Shown here one piece after another: positions 1 to 9,968 of a DNA stretch of 64,000 nucleotides. Where the stretch lies: NCBI GenBank assembly GCA_020631735.1, contig CM036160.1, positions 3,456,407 to 3,520,406 of the forward strand, read 5' to 3'. The DNA comes from Saccharum officinarum. Taxonomy: Eukaryota; Streptophyta; Magnoliopsida; Poales; Poaceae. Position 1 is the stretch's first letter; each line of letters opens with the position of its first letter. Under the pieces are notes generated by a model. That model searched no databases. It had not been told where the DNA came from and was given only the letters and a program-made list of their open reading frames with translations. The translations under genes and the position numbers were made by a program.

Positions 1-821
1 CAGTTGTCGTCCCGAACATCGCGGCGGTTGTCCTCCTGTCGGTGGTTGTCATCCCAGCCACCATCATGGCCACCGTTTCCGCCTTGACGGTTGTCTGATG
101 GGTCGTTGTTGCGTGAGCCACGTTGGTTGGGTGGCTGTGAGTGACTTGAGTACTGGCGGTTGTGGCTTGATTCGACTGAGACGGATGGAGCCCGGGCTTG
201 ATTTACAATCTCTGCGGTCTGAGCCATAGCAGTCGTCAGATAAGCTTGTATATCATCGCGAACTACCTGGGTTTCCGGGGTGTTGGGTAGCCATTGCATT
301 GTCGCCATGGCGACGGCTACATTGGTGCTTGGAGTCCTAAAGACCTGCTTGTCCCCCACCCTGTCGAACACATTGTTGAGGTCATGTGGCTGGACCCTTA
401 TGCGTCGTGCCTCCTCTTCTGCTTCGGCTTCGATTTGTCGATGATTAAACTGATCAATATTACGTGCTTCGCGTGCAATTCTTTCTTGTTCTATTTTGCC
501 AACTGCTGGTGGTTCGTCATTATTGACAACATTGATCAGATCCCCTCGCGTTGGTGGGAAAGACGAGAATTGTGGGAACCCCGGGGCGTGGTCTGGGATA
601 TCCAGATCGTATTCGATGCCTTCATCCTCGTGATGCTAAAGCTCGGTGTGGACAGAGGCATTAGATGCAATGCTAGACAAGGAGCTGGAGTTGCCCTCTT
701 GGACTGTGTGGACGGATCCTTCTTGATAATCCTCAATCCGGATCATGTTGACGAAGTTGCGTGGCTTCGGCCGAGGTCGATGTACAAAACACAGATCCGA
801 GCAGCGTTGTATATTATACAC
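1..821 (-). pseudogene. GYP-A gag, C-terminal disordered part, broken
   Basis: The minus strand is open from about 635 to the window edge. It encodes an acidic stretch (EDEGIEYDLDIPDHAPGF), then LINVVNNDEPPAVG, an Arg/Glu-rich helix-like region, and a Gln/Asn/Arg/Asp-rich tail typical of grass gypsy gag linkers. A TAG at about 636 separates it in frame from the upstream piece at 636-821, where CAG would be expected. The frame differs from that of the N-terminal piece at 1034-1501, so at least one frameshift lies between them. The real start cannot be fixed. Gag would form the particle shell. The role is inferred from composition and position behind a 5' LTR and PBS, not from a seen zinc knuckle. 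Confidence 0.55.
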
Positions 822-1217
822 GTAGTTGGAGGCAGCGTTTCGTAGGCCGTAGGGCTAGGCCTGGTAGTTCTCCGTCGAGGTTTCATACTCGGAGAGCCGG
901 AGGCCTATCACGGGGGTGGGCCAGCGACGAGCGGAACACCCTTCAGGAGTAGATGTGACCACGAGATCCATACCGAGTCGTGCAGGACGACTGGCCCGAG
1001 CTGGTCAGGTAGATCTGTTGTGGTAGCGGTTACCTACTCATTAGGTTGACTTTGAATTGAACTTACCAGAGCTAGGGTTTCAGTGAGTTTGGTGCCGACC
1101 CAATCGATGGAGTCGAGCAAGTCGGTGTTGTCGATCTGCTTCCCTTTGTAGCGAGGAAGCGGACGATGGGTTGTCGGCGTGGCTGAAGACGATGTGGGCG
1201 TGGTCGAAGCCAGATGT

Positions 1218-1302
1218 ACCATTGTTGGAGCCAGATGCACCGTGGTCGGAGCCGTGTCCTCCATGGTCGGAGCCGTGTCCTCCGTGGTCGGAGCCGTAGC
1301 CG
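1218..1302. repeat. Short imperfect tandem repeat in GYP-A
   Basis: Units of about 24 bp built on a ggagccgtgtcctccatggtc-like core recur with substitutions (gtggtcggagcc, atggtcggagcc). They produce the Thr/Pro/Ala/Met repeat in the leader ORF. Confidence 0.6.
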
Positions 1303-1481
1303 ATGCAGGTGAAGTAGTGGTTGACGCAGATTGAATCCACGCCTCCTCTGTGGTCATGGCGATGAAGTCGTCGGAGCCGGTGGTCCAGGTGATCTGGTTG
1401 ACGGTGAACGTGAGGCCATTCGGCGTAGCCATGGAGCCGGAGGTGATGACCATCTTGTTCGCTTGGAGAGCAGTACGCACA

Positions 1482-1500
1482 CCCCCTACCTGGCGCGCCA
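1482..1500 (-). other. Primer-binding site of GYP-A
   Basis: On the minus strand the bases are TGGCGCGCCAGGTAGGGGG, one base after the LTR end. GYP-B has almost the same sequence at the same place (3221-3237), which supports its use as the tRNA primer site. I do not assign the tRNA species. Confidence 0.7.
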
Positions 1501-1501
1501 C

Positions 1502-1972
1502 TGTCGACGAAATATGGTCGGCAGTCTACCTAGGGGTATGCCCAAGGTAGTAGATTGTCGGCAGATAGATGCGCAAGCCACAAACAAGATGGTGATGCAA
1601 GACAGACACGAGGTTTTATCCAGGTTCGGCTGCCAAGAAGGCGTAATACCTACGTCCTGCATCTGATTGTATTGTTGTATGTCAATGAGAGATGTTTTTT
1701 AGAGGGGTCCCCTGCCTACCTTATATAGTCCGGGGGGCAGGGTTACAGATCTGGAAACTAATCCTAGCCAGTTACAATTGCCATAGGTGTTCAGATAAGG
1801 ATTCCTATTCTAAACGACCAGGATCTTGCTTGATCGCCAAATCTGTCTTGACTCCTTACGCGGGACTCCAAACAGGTTGGCTGGGCCGCACGTCGTCTTT
1901 TGGTAGACTAGACCCTCTAATCTGGGCTGGCCCAAGCCTAGCCATAAGGGTATAGGGGTTAATACCCCCACA
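1502..1972 (-). repeat. 5' LTR of GYP-A (471 bp)
   Basis: On the minus strand it starts TGTGGGGGTATTAACCCCTA and ends GTCGACA, so it has TGT...ACA termini. A TATA box (ACTATATAAGG on the minus strand) lies near 1719-1730. The right edge is confirmed because GYP-B gag coding resumes directly beyond it. Confidence 0.8.
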
Positions 1973-3256
1973 GTCATCTTCTTTGTCAAATCTTCTTGCT
2001 ATCTCTTGGTAGCGTTGGCTCAATTCTGGTTTGCCTCTTTCTTGTTGCTTTGAGTAATGTTCCTGCCTTCCATTAGCATCAACACTTTCTGTTGGTCCTA
2101 GCCTTTGAAAAATTGATTTTTTGGGTGGTTGCTCTCCTTGTGGCTCTCGTGGAACTTCCTCGCCGAGTTGTTTTTCTGGTCCCCCGACTTCTTTCTTCGG
2201 GTCTTCCTCTGACTTTCCGTTATTCGTGAGGGTATGCAATTCTTTTGTTAATTCTTCAATTCTTTCCCGTTTTGTACTTTTTGCAGCTTCTCTTTCCGCC
2301 TTCTTTCTATTGTATTCCATTAGTTTTGCCTTGTATTTATTCTAGATTTGCTTCCTTTGTTTAGCCCTGTTCCTTCTTCCAGCCTTCAATTTATTCTTCT
2401 TTAGTCTTGCTAGCCTTTGCTCATCATTTTCGTTGATGTCGCTTTTCTCATCCGGCGAGATGTTGCCTTCTGATTCGTCTGAAGATTTTATATCTGGTAT
2501 CTGTGGTGGTTCCAGAGGTTGTTCTAACTGCTCCGCCATGTATACAGTGTACCTCTTCTGAGCTCTTCTTGTACGGTATTTCATCCTTCGTTTGGTTGAG
2601 CTGTCGATAGTTTCTGAGCTGGATCTGAGTTCTTTTCCCTCTTGATAAGGTAGTTCTTCAATGTACGTGCTAGTCTGGGCTTTGCTTGAGGCAAAAGAAC
2701 CCGGCCAATGCACCACACAGTCTTGTGGGGTAACTGTCATGATCATCCCTTCTTGTGCTCCCTCCAGGAGTATTTTTCTTGCTGAGTTCATCTTGTCTTG
2801 GGTAAAGTGTTGGTAGATTGATGCCGTGTTGTATAGTCCGTACGTTCCCGAGTTCTTTTTGGAGTTGTACGGGTTGTATTCCTTTACGATTGTCATCATG
2901 TCTCCGAGTCCAATTAGGCTTGGCTCTTTCGCTGTGAAGATTGTCTTGGAGTCGGGTTGTATCTCTTTCTCAGAGTTGGTTTCATATCCGCTTTCTTCTT
3001 CATTCCGAGTTGGATCCGAAGTTGAAAGTTTCATCATCTTTTCGGCGAGTTCATATTCAACTTTGTCATCGAGTTCTTTTTCTTCTCGGCGACGGGTACG
3101 TAGCTTGCCGTCGCCATCAACCTCACAGATCCAGGATCCAAAGACGAAGGTTGTTCTCGCTGGAAAAGCCATCTTGAGGTCGAGGTCCGCCGAGCTCTCA
3201 AGAAAAAAATTGTCGAAAGCCCCTACCTGGCGCGCTAGCTGTCGATGTTTTACCAC
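1973..3256 (-). pseudogene. GYP-B gag with one in-frame stop, interrupted by GYP-A
   Basis: A single frame runs from the PBS (LARQVGAFDNFFLESSADLD) leftward to 2345. It meets a TAG at 2342-2344 and continues in the same frame to the GYP-A junction at 1973. The protein is highly charged: an acidic middle with a Ser/Asp/Glu tract, then a basic KKNKLKAGRRNRAKQRK block just before the stop, then a Lys/Glu-rich, probably coiled-coil region (KAEREAAKSTKRERIEELTK) and QRYQEIARRFDKEDD. No zinc knuckle is seen in the visible part. It is assigned to gag from position and composition. The apparent reading frame past 1973 only runs into the GYP-A LTR and is not real protein. Confidence 0.65.
3221..3237 (-). 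other. Primer-binding site of GYP-B
   Basis: The minus strand reads TAGCGCGCCAGGTAGGG just inside the LTR, close to the GYP-A PBS. Confidence 0.65.
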
Positions 3257-3702
3257 CGATAGCCTGCCACGGGGGTACCCGGGATAGTTGTTCAGGCTTC
3301 GACAAATAGTGGAACTCGACGGTTACGCAAAGAGACTCACGATTTATACTGGTTCGGGCCCTTGACTTGGTCGAGTAATAACCTTACATCCAGTTTGGCG
3401 CTAGCCTGTTTGCGTCGTGTTGGTTTGAGTATTGGGTGTGTTTAGTTGTTTACAAGGGATATCCTCACTAGCCCTTTATAGTCCAGGTGCTGAGAGGAGT
3501 TGTTTGTGTTCTACTCGGATACAAGGTCGGAGTCCTAAGCTATGCTTCGGGCGCCTTTCCTTGTATAGTCTGAATCGGAGTTTTGGTCTTGCATGTTGCT
3601 TTGCTCTGTGTTCTTCTTGACGATTGGGTTGTGGGCCTTGTTACCAAGGCCCACTTCCCTATAGTATGGTCTATGGGGGGCCCGTAGGGTTCCCCATCGA
3701 CA
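3240..3702 (-). repeat. 5' LTR of GYP-B (463 bp)
   Basis: On the minus strand it begins TGTCGATGGGGAACCCTACG and ends with ATCGACA. A minus-strand TATA-like ACTATAAAGGGC lies near 3471-3482. The left end abuts the PBS and the right end abuts the TEK LTR sequence. Confidence 0.8.
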
Positions 3703-4877
3703 AAGGCAGGCATGGTGTGTCTCGTCGCTGCAGTGGTGGGACGTGGCTATCAATTCGAAGCACAAGCACGCACGGGCTACAGGGCGGTGGGGGAATCAAC
3801 CAAACGCGCTCAGGACGGTGGACCGCATGGCCATAAAGTGGCTCTGTCCTATGCCATAGTGGCATGGTGGCGGTCAGCGCAAGCATTGCATCGAAGCAGA
3901 TGCGCTAGCAATATAGGTGGGGCAAGGCCATGCACGACAAGACGACATGCGGGCAGGGCCATGTGTGGCCATGCACACACGGCACCGTGCAGGCGAGCGT
4001 GAGGCGGCAAAGCAGCAGGCAGACACGACAACGGTGGCAGAGCGGCAGTGGTCAGCAGCGCAGATCCAGCAGTAGGCCCGGCCATTGTGGTGGCACGCAG
4101 ACAGGCCTAGGCAGCGGGCTCATTGCGACGGTGGTGGTGGTCGAGCGGCCTGGCCGCTGGTGCGGCGTGCGCGTGCGTGAGCGCGTGCATGAGCGCCGCA
4201 GTGGTGGTGTGGTGTGTGCTAGGACGTGGCAATGGTGGGGCAGGTGCGTGCACCAGGGGCAGGCCAGTGCCACACGCCAAGTCGAACCGAAGCCTGGTGA
4301 CCATGGCCAGACGCAGCCACCGCTTCGGAACATGTCGTGCATGCTTTTTAAAGCTGCTAAAAAATCCAACTCGATGATCCAATTGCTAAACCAACTATTT
4401 AATGCTTGAGCTTGTATATCAGGCTACTAAAACAAACCCTAAGACCATGCCACTACTTAACCCGATTCTCCTATAACAATTGTCGAACTTAGCTTTGTCG
4501 ACCCATTTTCAGACAAGAAAATTGACTAAGTTTCGATCGGTTTTGCGTCAACTTCGATTTCCAAGCTACCAACCATGATAGTTAGTGACTCCCGTTCTCA
4601 ACCACAAGTATTTCACCATCACCTATGAAGTTTGTACTACAAACTTTACTAAAGTTTCCTACATGCGTTCTATAACATTTACATTCAATAAAAATTCGTT
4701 TACAACCCTAAGTGATAAAACACGACATGAAATGTAACATTCATTTTGCATTTCCGATGAACATTTCAAGTTCCGTATATTGCTTTACACCCTATATTAC
4801 ACACATTTACACATAAGTATCATGCTCATGTAGTGTTTTAGCAAAAAGCTATACAGTGTAACACCGAGGGTGTTACA
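3703..4877 (-). repeat. 3' LTR of TEK, partial
   Basis: It matches 12968-14161 of the right LTR, including GC-rich sequence (about 3950-4330) and the terminal block TGTAACACCCTCGGTGTTAC on the minus strand. The rest of this LTR is displaced beyond GYP-B and GYP-A, outside the window. Confidence 0.9.
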
Positions 4878-4895
4878 AATCTACCCCCCTAAAAC
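4878..4895 (-). other. Polypurine tract of TEK
   Basis: The minus strand reads GTTTTAGGGGGGTAGATT directly before the 3' LTR start. This is the expected plus-strand primer site. Confidence 0.8.
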
Positions 4896-4964
4896 AAAAT
4901 CTCGACCTGAGATTTCATGTGCCTAGTGTGGGAAGGAGATAGGAAATACATTTCAATGTAACAA

Positions 4965-6659
4965 CTAACTATCAGAACTAGAGGGAAGGTGGGGGTAATG
5001 CTTCAATATATAGCTCTCTTGTTCCCACGTGGCTTCATCCTCGGAGTGGTTTTGCCACTGCACCTTGTAGAATTTCACCACATTGTTCCTCGTCACTCTT
5101 TCCTTTTCGTCCAGGATTTTGACAGGGTGCTCAACATAAGTCAAAATAGGCTAGAGTGGGAGTCCTTCAATTTCTACAGCTTCATCTAGTACCCACAAAC
5201 ATTTCTTCAACTGTGAGACATGAAATACATCGTGTACCACCGATAAAATATCGAGAAGCTGAAGACGGTAAGCAACTGGGCCACATTGTGCCAAAACCTT
5301 GTAAGGACCCACATATTGAGGGGCTAGCTTGCCATGGATACCAAACCGATGCACCCCTCTCATAGGAGACACCTTGAGATACACATAATCTCCAACTTCA
5401 AACTGCAAGGGCCTTCTTTGCTTGTCTATATAAGTTTTCTGTCGGCTCTGAGCTGCCTTCAAGTGACTCTAAATAATGCTTACTTGCTCTCAAGCCTCTT
5501 TGATGAAATCTGGCCCAAAGTATCCACGGTCTCCCACTTCAACCCAGTTAAGTGGTGTCCTACACTTTCTTCCATATAGAGCTTCAAATGGTGCCATGCA
5601 GATGCTTTCTTGGTAGCTATTATTGTAAGAAAATTCAGCTAACTTCAGGCATCCATCCCACTTCTCAGGAAAAGAAATGGCACAAGCTCTCAACATGTCC
5701 TCGAGCACCTGGTTCACCCTTTCAGTTTGGTCATCCGTTTGTGGGTGATATGCTGAGCTTTTGAGGAGACGAGTATCAAGACATTCCTGTAGTCGCTCCC
5801 AGAAACGAGAGACAAAAACTAACCCTCTATCAGAGATGATAGTAAGGGGAACTCCATGTAGGGTCACAATTCGATCAAAATATATCTCAGCATACTTCCT
5901 GGCTGTATATTTAGTGTCCACCGGGATAAAATGAGCAGACTTAGTTAGACGGTCCACAATGACCCAAATGGAATCATAGCCCTTGGATGTGCAGGGCAAA
6001 CCCACCACAAAGTCCATGGAGATATCTTCCCATTTCCAAACAGGAATGGGCAAGGGCTGCAAATATCATAGAGTGCGCATATGATCTGCTTTAACTCTCC
6101 CACAAGTGTCGCACTCCATGACATACTGAGTGATGCCATGCTTCATGTTGGACCACCAGTATAAGGGGCGCAAATCATGGTACATCTTGTTGCTGCCAGG
6201 ATGGATAGATAATTTTGAATGATGAGCTTCATTCAAAATCTTCCTTTTCAGCTCTTCATTGGATGGAACCGACAATCTATCTTTGTATCTCACTACTCCT
6301 TGCTCATCAACACTGAAGTGAGGGCCACGCCCTTCGGCAATCAATTTCCTAATGTGAGGAATTTCTTTAGTGTCCTGCCTTTGCTCCAGAATAATCTGCT
6401 CAAGAAACTCTGAGGTCAAGGCAATGTGAGCCAACACCTCTGCATGGTTGAGAGACAAAGGTGTTTCCTCAACCTGATGTGACTTTTGGCTCAATGCACC
6501 AGCCACCACATTAGCCTTACCTGGGTGGTAATGTACCTCCAAGTTATAATCCTTGATCAATTCGAACCACCTCCTTTGCCTCATATTTAAATCAGACTGA
6601 GTAAAAATATACTTGAGGCTCTTGTGATCTATAAAGATATGTACTTTGTTGCCCAACAA
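4965..6659 (-). pseudogene. TEK RNase H end, integrase and chromodomain
   Basis: One frame is broken only by stops near 6066 (TGA), 5490, 5472 and 5151. The upstream end holds the RNase H C-terminus (HIFIDHKSLKYIFTQ). Next comes the integrase HHCC finger (HHSKLSIHPGSNKMYHDL, then CDTCGRVK), and then the integrase core with catalytic residues in MDFVVG, ISDRG and QTERVNQ. After the TAG at 5151 the frame continues as VKILDEKERVTRNNVVKFY and VQWQNHSEDEATWEQESYI, a recognisable chromodomain, ending at a TAA/TAG near 4965. The chromodomain normally directs integration toward marked chromatin. Several stops are TAG where Gln or Trp is expected. The element is dead, but the domain order is complete. 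Confidence 0.85.
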
Positions 6660-6668
6660 GTAATGCCT

Positions 6669-7751
6669 TTAAATTTTTAGAGCGTGGACCACAACAGCCA
6701 GCTCTAAATCATGGGTGGGGTAATTTACTTCATGCTTTTTTAGTTGGCGTGAAGCATAAGCTATCGCACGCCAATCCTGCATCAGCACACATCCTAACCC
6801 CATCTTCGAAGCATCACAGTATACATCAAAGGGTCTATCAATATCTAGTTGGGCCAACACAGGAGTAGTGGTCAGAAATGTCTTCAAAGCTTGAAAGGCT
6901 TCTTCACTGGCTAGGCTCCAATCAAACTTCGCTTCTTTTTGGAGTATCTTGGTCATTGGTTGAGCTATCTTGGAGAAATCTAGGATGAAACGCTGATAGT
7001 ACCCAGCTAGACCAAGGAACTGACGAATCTAGTGCAAAGACTTAGGAGACTTCCAATTTAGCACATCTTGCACCTTGCTGGGATCTACAGAAATGCCATC
7101 AGGTGTTAACACATGCCCCAAAAACTGCACTCGATCTAACCAGAATTCACACTTGCTGAATTTAGCATACAGCTTGTGTTCCCTCAATCGAGCCAGTACT
7201 ATCCAAAGGTGTTGGGCATGCTCTTCATCATTCTTGGAATATATCAGGATATCATCAATTAATACCACAACAAACTTGTCCAGCTCCGGCATAAAGACTG
7301 AATTCATTAGGTACATAAAGAATGCATGAGCGTTGGTGAGACCAAAAGACATTACTAGGTACTCATACATCCCATACCAAGTAGAAAAGGCTGTCTTTGG
7401 TATATCTTGTGGTCTAATCTTGATCTGATGATAGCTTGAACGAAGGTCAATCTTGGAGAACACCTTGGCACCAGCTAATTGATCAAACAAAGTATCTATG
7501 TGGGGCAAAGGATACTTGTTCTTAACTATTACCACATTAAGAGGGCGGTAATCCACACACATTCGGAGAGTGCCATCCTCCTTCACAAAAATGGCGGGGC
7601 AACCCCATGGTGAAGAGCTAGGACGGATGAAGCCTTTTTCCATCAACTCTTCCAGCCGCTTCTTCATCTCAGCCAATTCCTCTGGAGCCATGCGGTATGG
7701 GTGTCGGGAGATAGAAGCAGTACTAGGCTCTAGCTCAATGGAGAACTCCAC
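6669..7751 (-). pseudogene. TEK reverse transcriptase and RNase H
   Basis: The frame holds the gypsy RT: an N-terminal [19 protein letters not shown], then [29 protein letters not shown], the catalytic [13 protein letters not shown] with both aspartates present, and the thumb region [16 protein letters not shown] at 7029 splits it from the connection and RNase H part ([28 protein letters not shown]), which ends at a TAA at 6669 in the expected WRHYLLG context. All pieces are in the same frame as the integrase. RT copies the RNA into DNA in the cytoplasmic particle. Confidence 0.85.
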
Positions 7752-8240
7752 CTCTCTGTCTAGTGGCTACCCAGGAAGATCTTCAGGAAAAATATCTAGA
7801 AACTCACATACCACAGGGATGGAGGTAAGATCAGGAGAGGCTTCAGCATGAGCAGCAACAAGTAAGACTAGATCTGAGAGTACCAGAAGAGACATCCTAT
7901 CCTTAGAAGAAGGAAACCATAACTCCACAATTCTCTACTTCAAATCCAATACTACCCCATATACCCGCAACTAGTTCATTCCAAGAATTGCATCAATGCC
8001 TTGCCTAGGCAGCACCATGAACTAGAGGCAGTAAGTGTGGGTGGCTAATACCAAACTCACTGTATCCATCTGAGTATTGACGCACATTTGTGCACCTGCA
8101 GTACGAATTCTACAGGCAAACGGTATAGCCAATAGAGGTATATTGTGCTAGCCTACAAATCCCATGCTCATAAATGAATGTGATGCACCGGAATCAGACA
8201 ACACACAAGCTAGATGGGAATTAATGGTAAACATACCAGC
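7752..8240 (-). pseudogene. TEK aspartic protease region
   Basis: The minus strand near 8165-8210 encodes ACVLSDSGASHSFMS, containing the DSGA active-site motif of retroviral-type aspartic proteases. Further on it reads IDAILGMN, the second conserved protease block. Stops interrupt it. It leads in frame into FPEDLPG, the usual linker before the gypsy RT. Confidence 0.7.
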
Positions 8241-9495
8241 CATCACCGGTTCATGCTGCAATATTTGCTCAGCATCTGTGAAATTCACCTGTCCGGATCA
8301 GCTGGCTGGCACTTTCTTCTTGATCACTGTCTGCTTGACTAGTCTGGAGTTAGTCGATGATTGCGCAGACTGGGCTGGCTGATTTTTGGGACACTCATGT
8401 GCATAATGGCCAATCTTGCCACATTCGAAGCAAGCATCAGGCTTGTTTCCCTATCCCAGATGAGGTGGGACCTGCTGTCCCTGAGGCTACTAAGGTTGCA
8501 CCTGTTGAGTGGGTGCACAATACTGAGTAGGAGGAGCCTAAAAAGACTTTTGAGACTATCGATACGAATGCCCTCCTAAAGATAGATAGGGCATCTGCTT
8601 GACAACCTATACTTTCTAGGTTTGGGGTGGCTAGAAGATCATGTAGCCACCCGCTTCTGCTTCCATTCTGCCTGGGAATCCTGCTGCAAGCCCTCCATGG
8701 CGATAGCGGCGTTCATCAACGCCCCAAAGGTCTGATAGTTCCTAGTATATAGCTCCTTCTATAAGCTGCAAGAGAGGATGCGATACAAGCGGTCCCTCTT
8801 CTTCTCATCGGTGTCCACATGAGTACCAGCATACTGGGACAAGTGATTGAACTTATTGACGTAGTCCATCACTATCATACTTCCTTGCCGAAGGTCCAGA
8901 AACTCGGTTAGCTTCCTGTTGAGGACACCAGCAGGAATATAAAATTCCCTAAAGGCCTCCGTGAACTCCTGCTAGGTCACCTGATGGTCTGGCTGCTGCA
9001 TGGCATGGAATGTATCCCACCATGCACTCACAGACCCCAATAGCTATTGCGCCGTAAAGCGCACCTTCTGCCCATCTGTTATGGTGAGTAACAGAAACTT
9101 TGCTCTAGGATGTTAAGCCAATGCTCCACATCTAGAGGATAAGCGGTGGGTGTGAATGTGGGTGGGTATGTCTTTAGGAAATCCTGATAAGAGCAGGGCC
9201 CCTTAGGACTGCGGGCACCACCCCCCATTGCCCTGTGTCCTCCACGGGCGAAGCCAGCGATAGCCTATGCCAATAGCTCCATGGCACGGGCTGACTCATG
9301 GCGAGCAGCCATCATTTCTGCCATCATCTCTGCGTGAGTCATCGGAGGCAGTGGTGGTGGAGGAGGAGGAGCCAGAAGTGGAGCCTCATGGCTCTCCCCG
9401 CCATGCTCGTTGGCCCGGCCACTTTCACCTTGGCCTTCGCCAAGACCGTGGGCCGCCTTGGCACTGGTGCTCCCGTGTCCAGACCTTAGATTCAT
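8241..9495 (-). pseudogene. TEK gag with zinc knuckle, heavily decayed
   Basis: It starts MNLRSGHGSTSAKAAHGLGE at 9495, a Gly/Glu/Ala and poly-Pro N-terminus followed by MTHAEMMAEMMAARHESARA. The capsid-like region (9260-8700) shows recognisable pieces such as DVEHWLNILEQSF and a YVNKFNHLSQYAGT-like stretch, with many stops. A CCHC zinc knuckle CFECGKIGHYAHEC lies at about 8391-8435. Gag packages the RNA. The ATG at 9493-9495 fits the family pattern and sits about 460 bp from the PBS. Confidence 0.75.
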
Positions 9496-9952
9496 CTATA
9501 AGAAATAGGAACCATCCATTTAGGACAACCTTCCAGATCAGAAGCAAGGGATTAGAGAAATGACAAGACATTTATTAAAGCATTCTTTTAGTTATCCTAT
9601 CAATTTACTAATCCAATTATACATGTAGGGGGAATTTTAGTTAAGCAAGATTCTCATATCATGATGCATGCTTCGGCCTATACGTTCACTCAAGCTGGAA
9701 TATAGCGGCATTCGTAAAATTTTGGCACATCGCACACTCACTTGCCGTATGCTAATCGATTTATTACGCAATGTAAGTTAGTGTACCAATAGAAAATTGA
9801 TTAGATTAAACCAGTGCCGCTATCCTAGATAGACCATATTGCTAGGGCTTATACTTATTTACATAATTTAATCACATCCTACTTTTGGCAAAACTTTTGT
9901 TCGTCAAATTTTTAAGTTTTGGAAAAGAGTGATGAACTCGTAAGCTCATTAT

Positions 9953-9966
9953 TGGCTCTGGTACCA
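9953..9966 (-). other. Primer-binding site of TEK
   Basis: The minus strand reads TGGTACCAGAGCCA, a one-base variant of the initiator-Met tRNA site TGGTATCAGAGC, two bases inside the LTR end. Confidence 0.8.
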
Positions 9967-9968
9967 AT

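Larger units (their letters stand above)
1034..1501 (-). pseudogene. GYP-A leader ORF next to the PBS (gag N-terminus)
   Basis: This 155-codon minus-strand frame begins inside the primer-binding site (LARQVGG corresponds to the PBS bases) and ends at TGA/TAG codons near 1034. It is rich in Thr, Ser, Ala and Pro, and contains imperfect short repeats (APTTEDTAPTMEDTAPTTV), encoded by about 24-bp tandem units at 1218-1302. The end, YKGKQIDNTDLLDSIDWVGTKL, is not low-complexity. GYP-B also has an open frame starting at its PBS, so the arrangement belongs to this element type. Whether it is translated as the gag N-terminus is inference. Confidence 0.45.
1..1972 (-). mobile_element. GYP-A: Ty3/gypsy-type LTR element, 5' part only
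   Basis: This is the 5' end of a minus-strand LTR retrotransposon that continues past the left edge of the window. Reading leftward, it has a 5' LTR (1502-1972), a primer-binding site (1482-1500) and a degraded gag. It is inserted in the gag of GYP-B: the GYP-B reading frame runs up to position 1973 and stops making sense at the LTR edge. The right flanking pentamer is gtcat (1973-1977); its partner lies outside the window. No polymerase is visible here, so the gypsy assignment rests on gag style, the PBS and LTR style. Confidence 0.8.
1973..3702 (-). mobile_element. GYP-B: Ty3/gypsy-type LTR element, 5' part
   Basis: It is a minus-strand LTR element with LTR 3240-3702, PBS 3221-3237 and gag 1973-3239. 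It is interrupted at 1972 by GYP-A, so the remainder should lie left of the window. It was itself inserted into the left LTR of TEK. The flanking pentamer aaggc (3703-3707) is also present at the homologous point in the intact right TEK LTR (12968-12972). Confidence 0.8.

Noticed and set aside
1856..1972. Continuation of the GYP-B gag frame past 1972
   Set aside because: It is read-through into the GYP-A LTR start, not protein of GYP-B.
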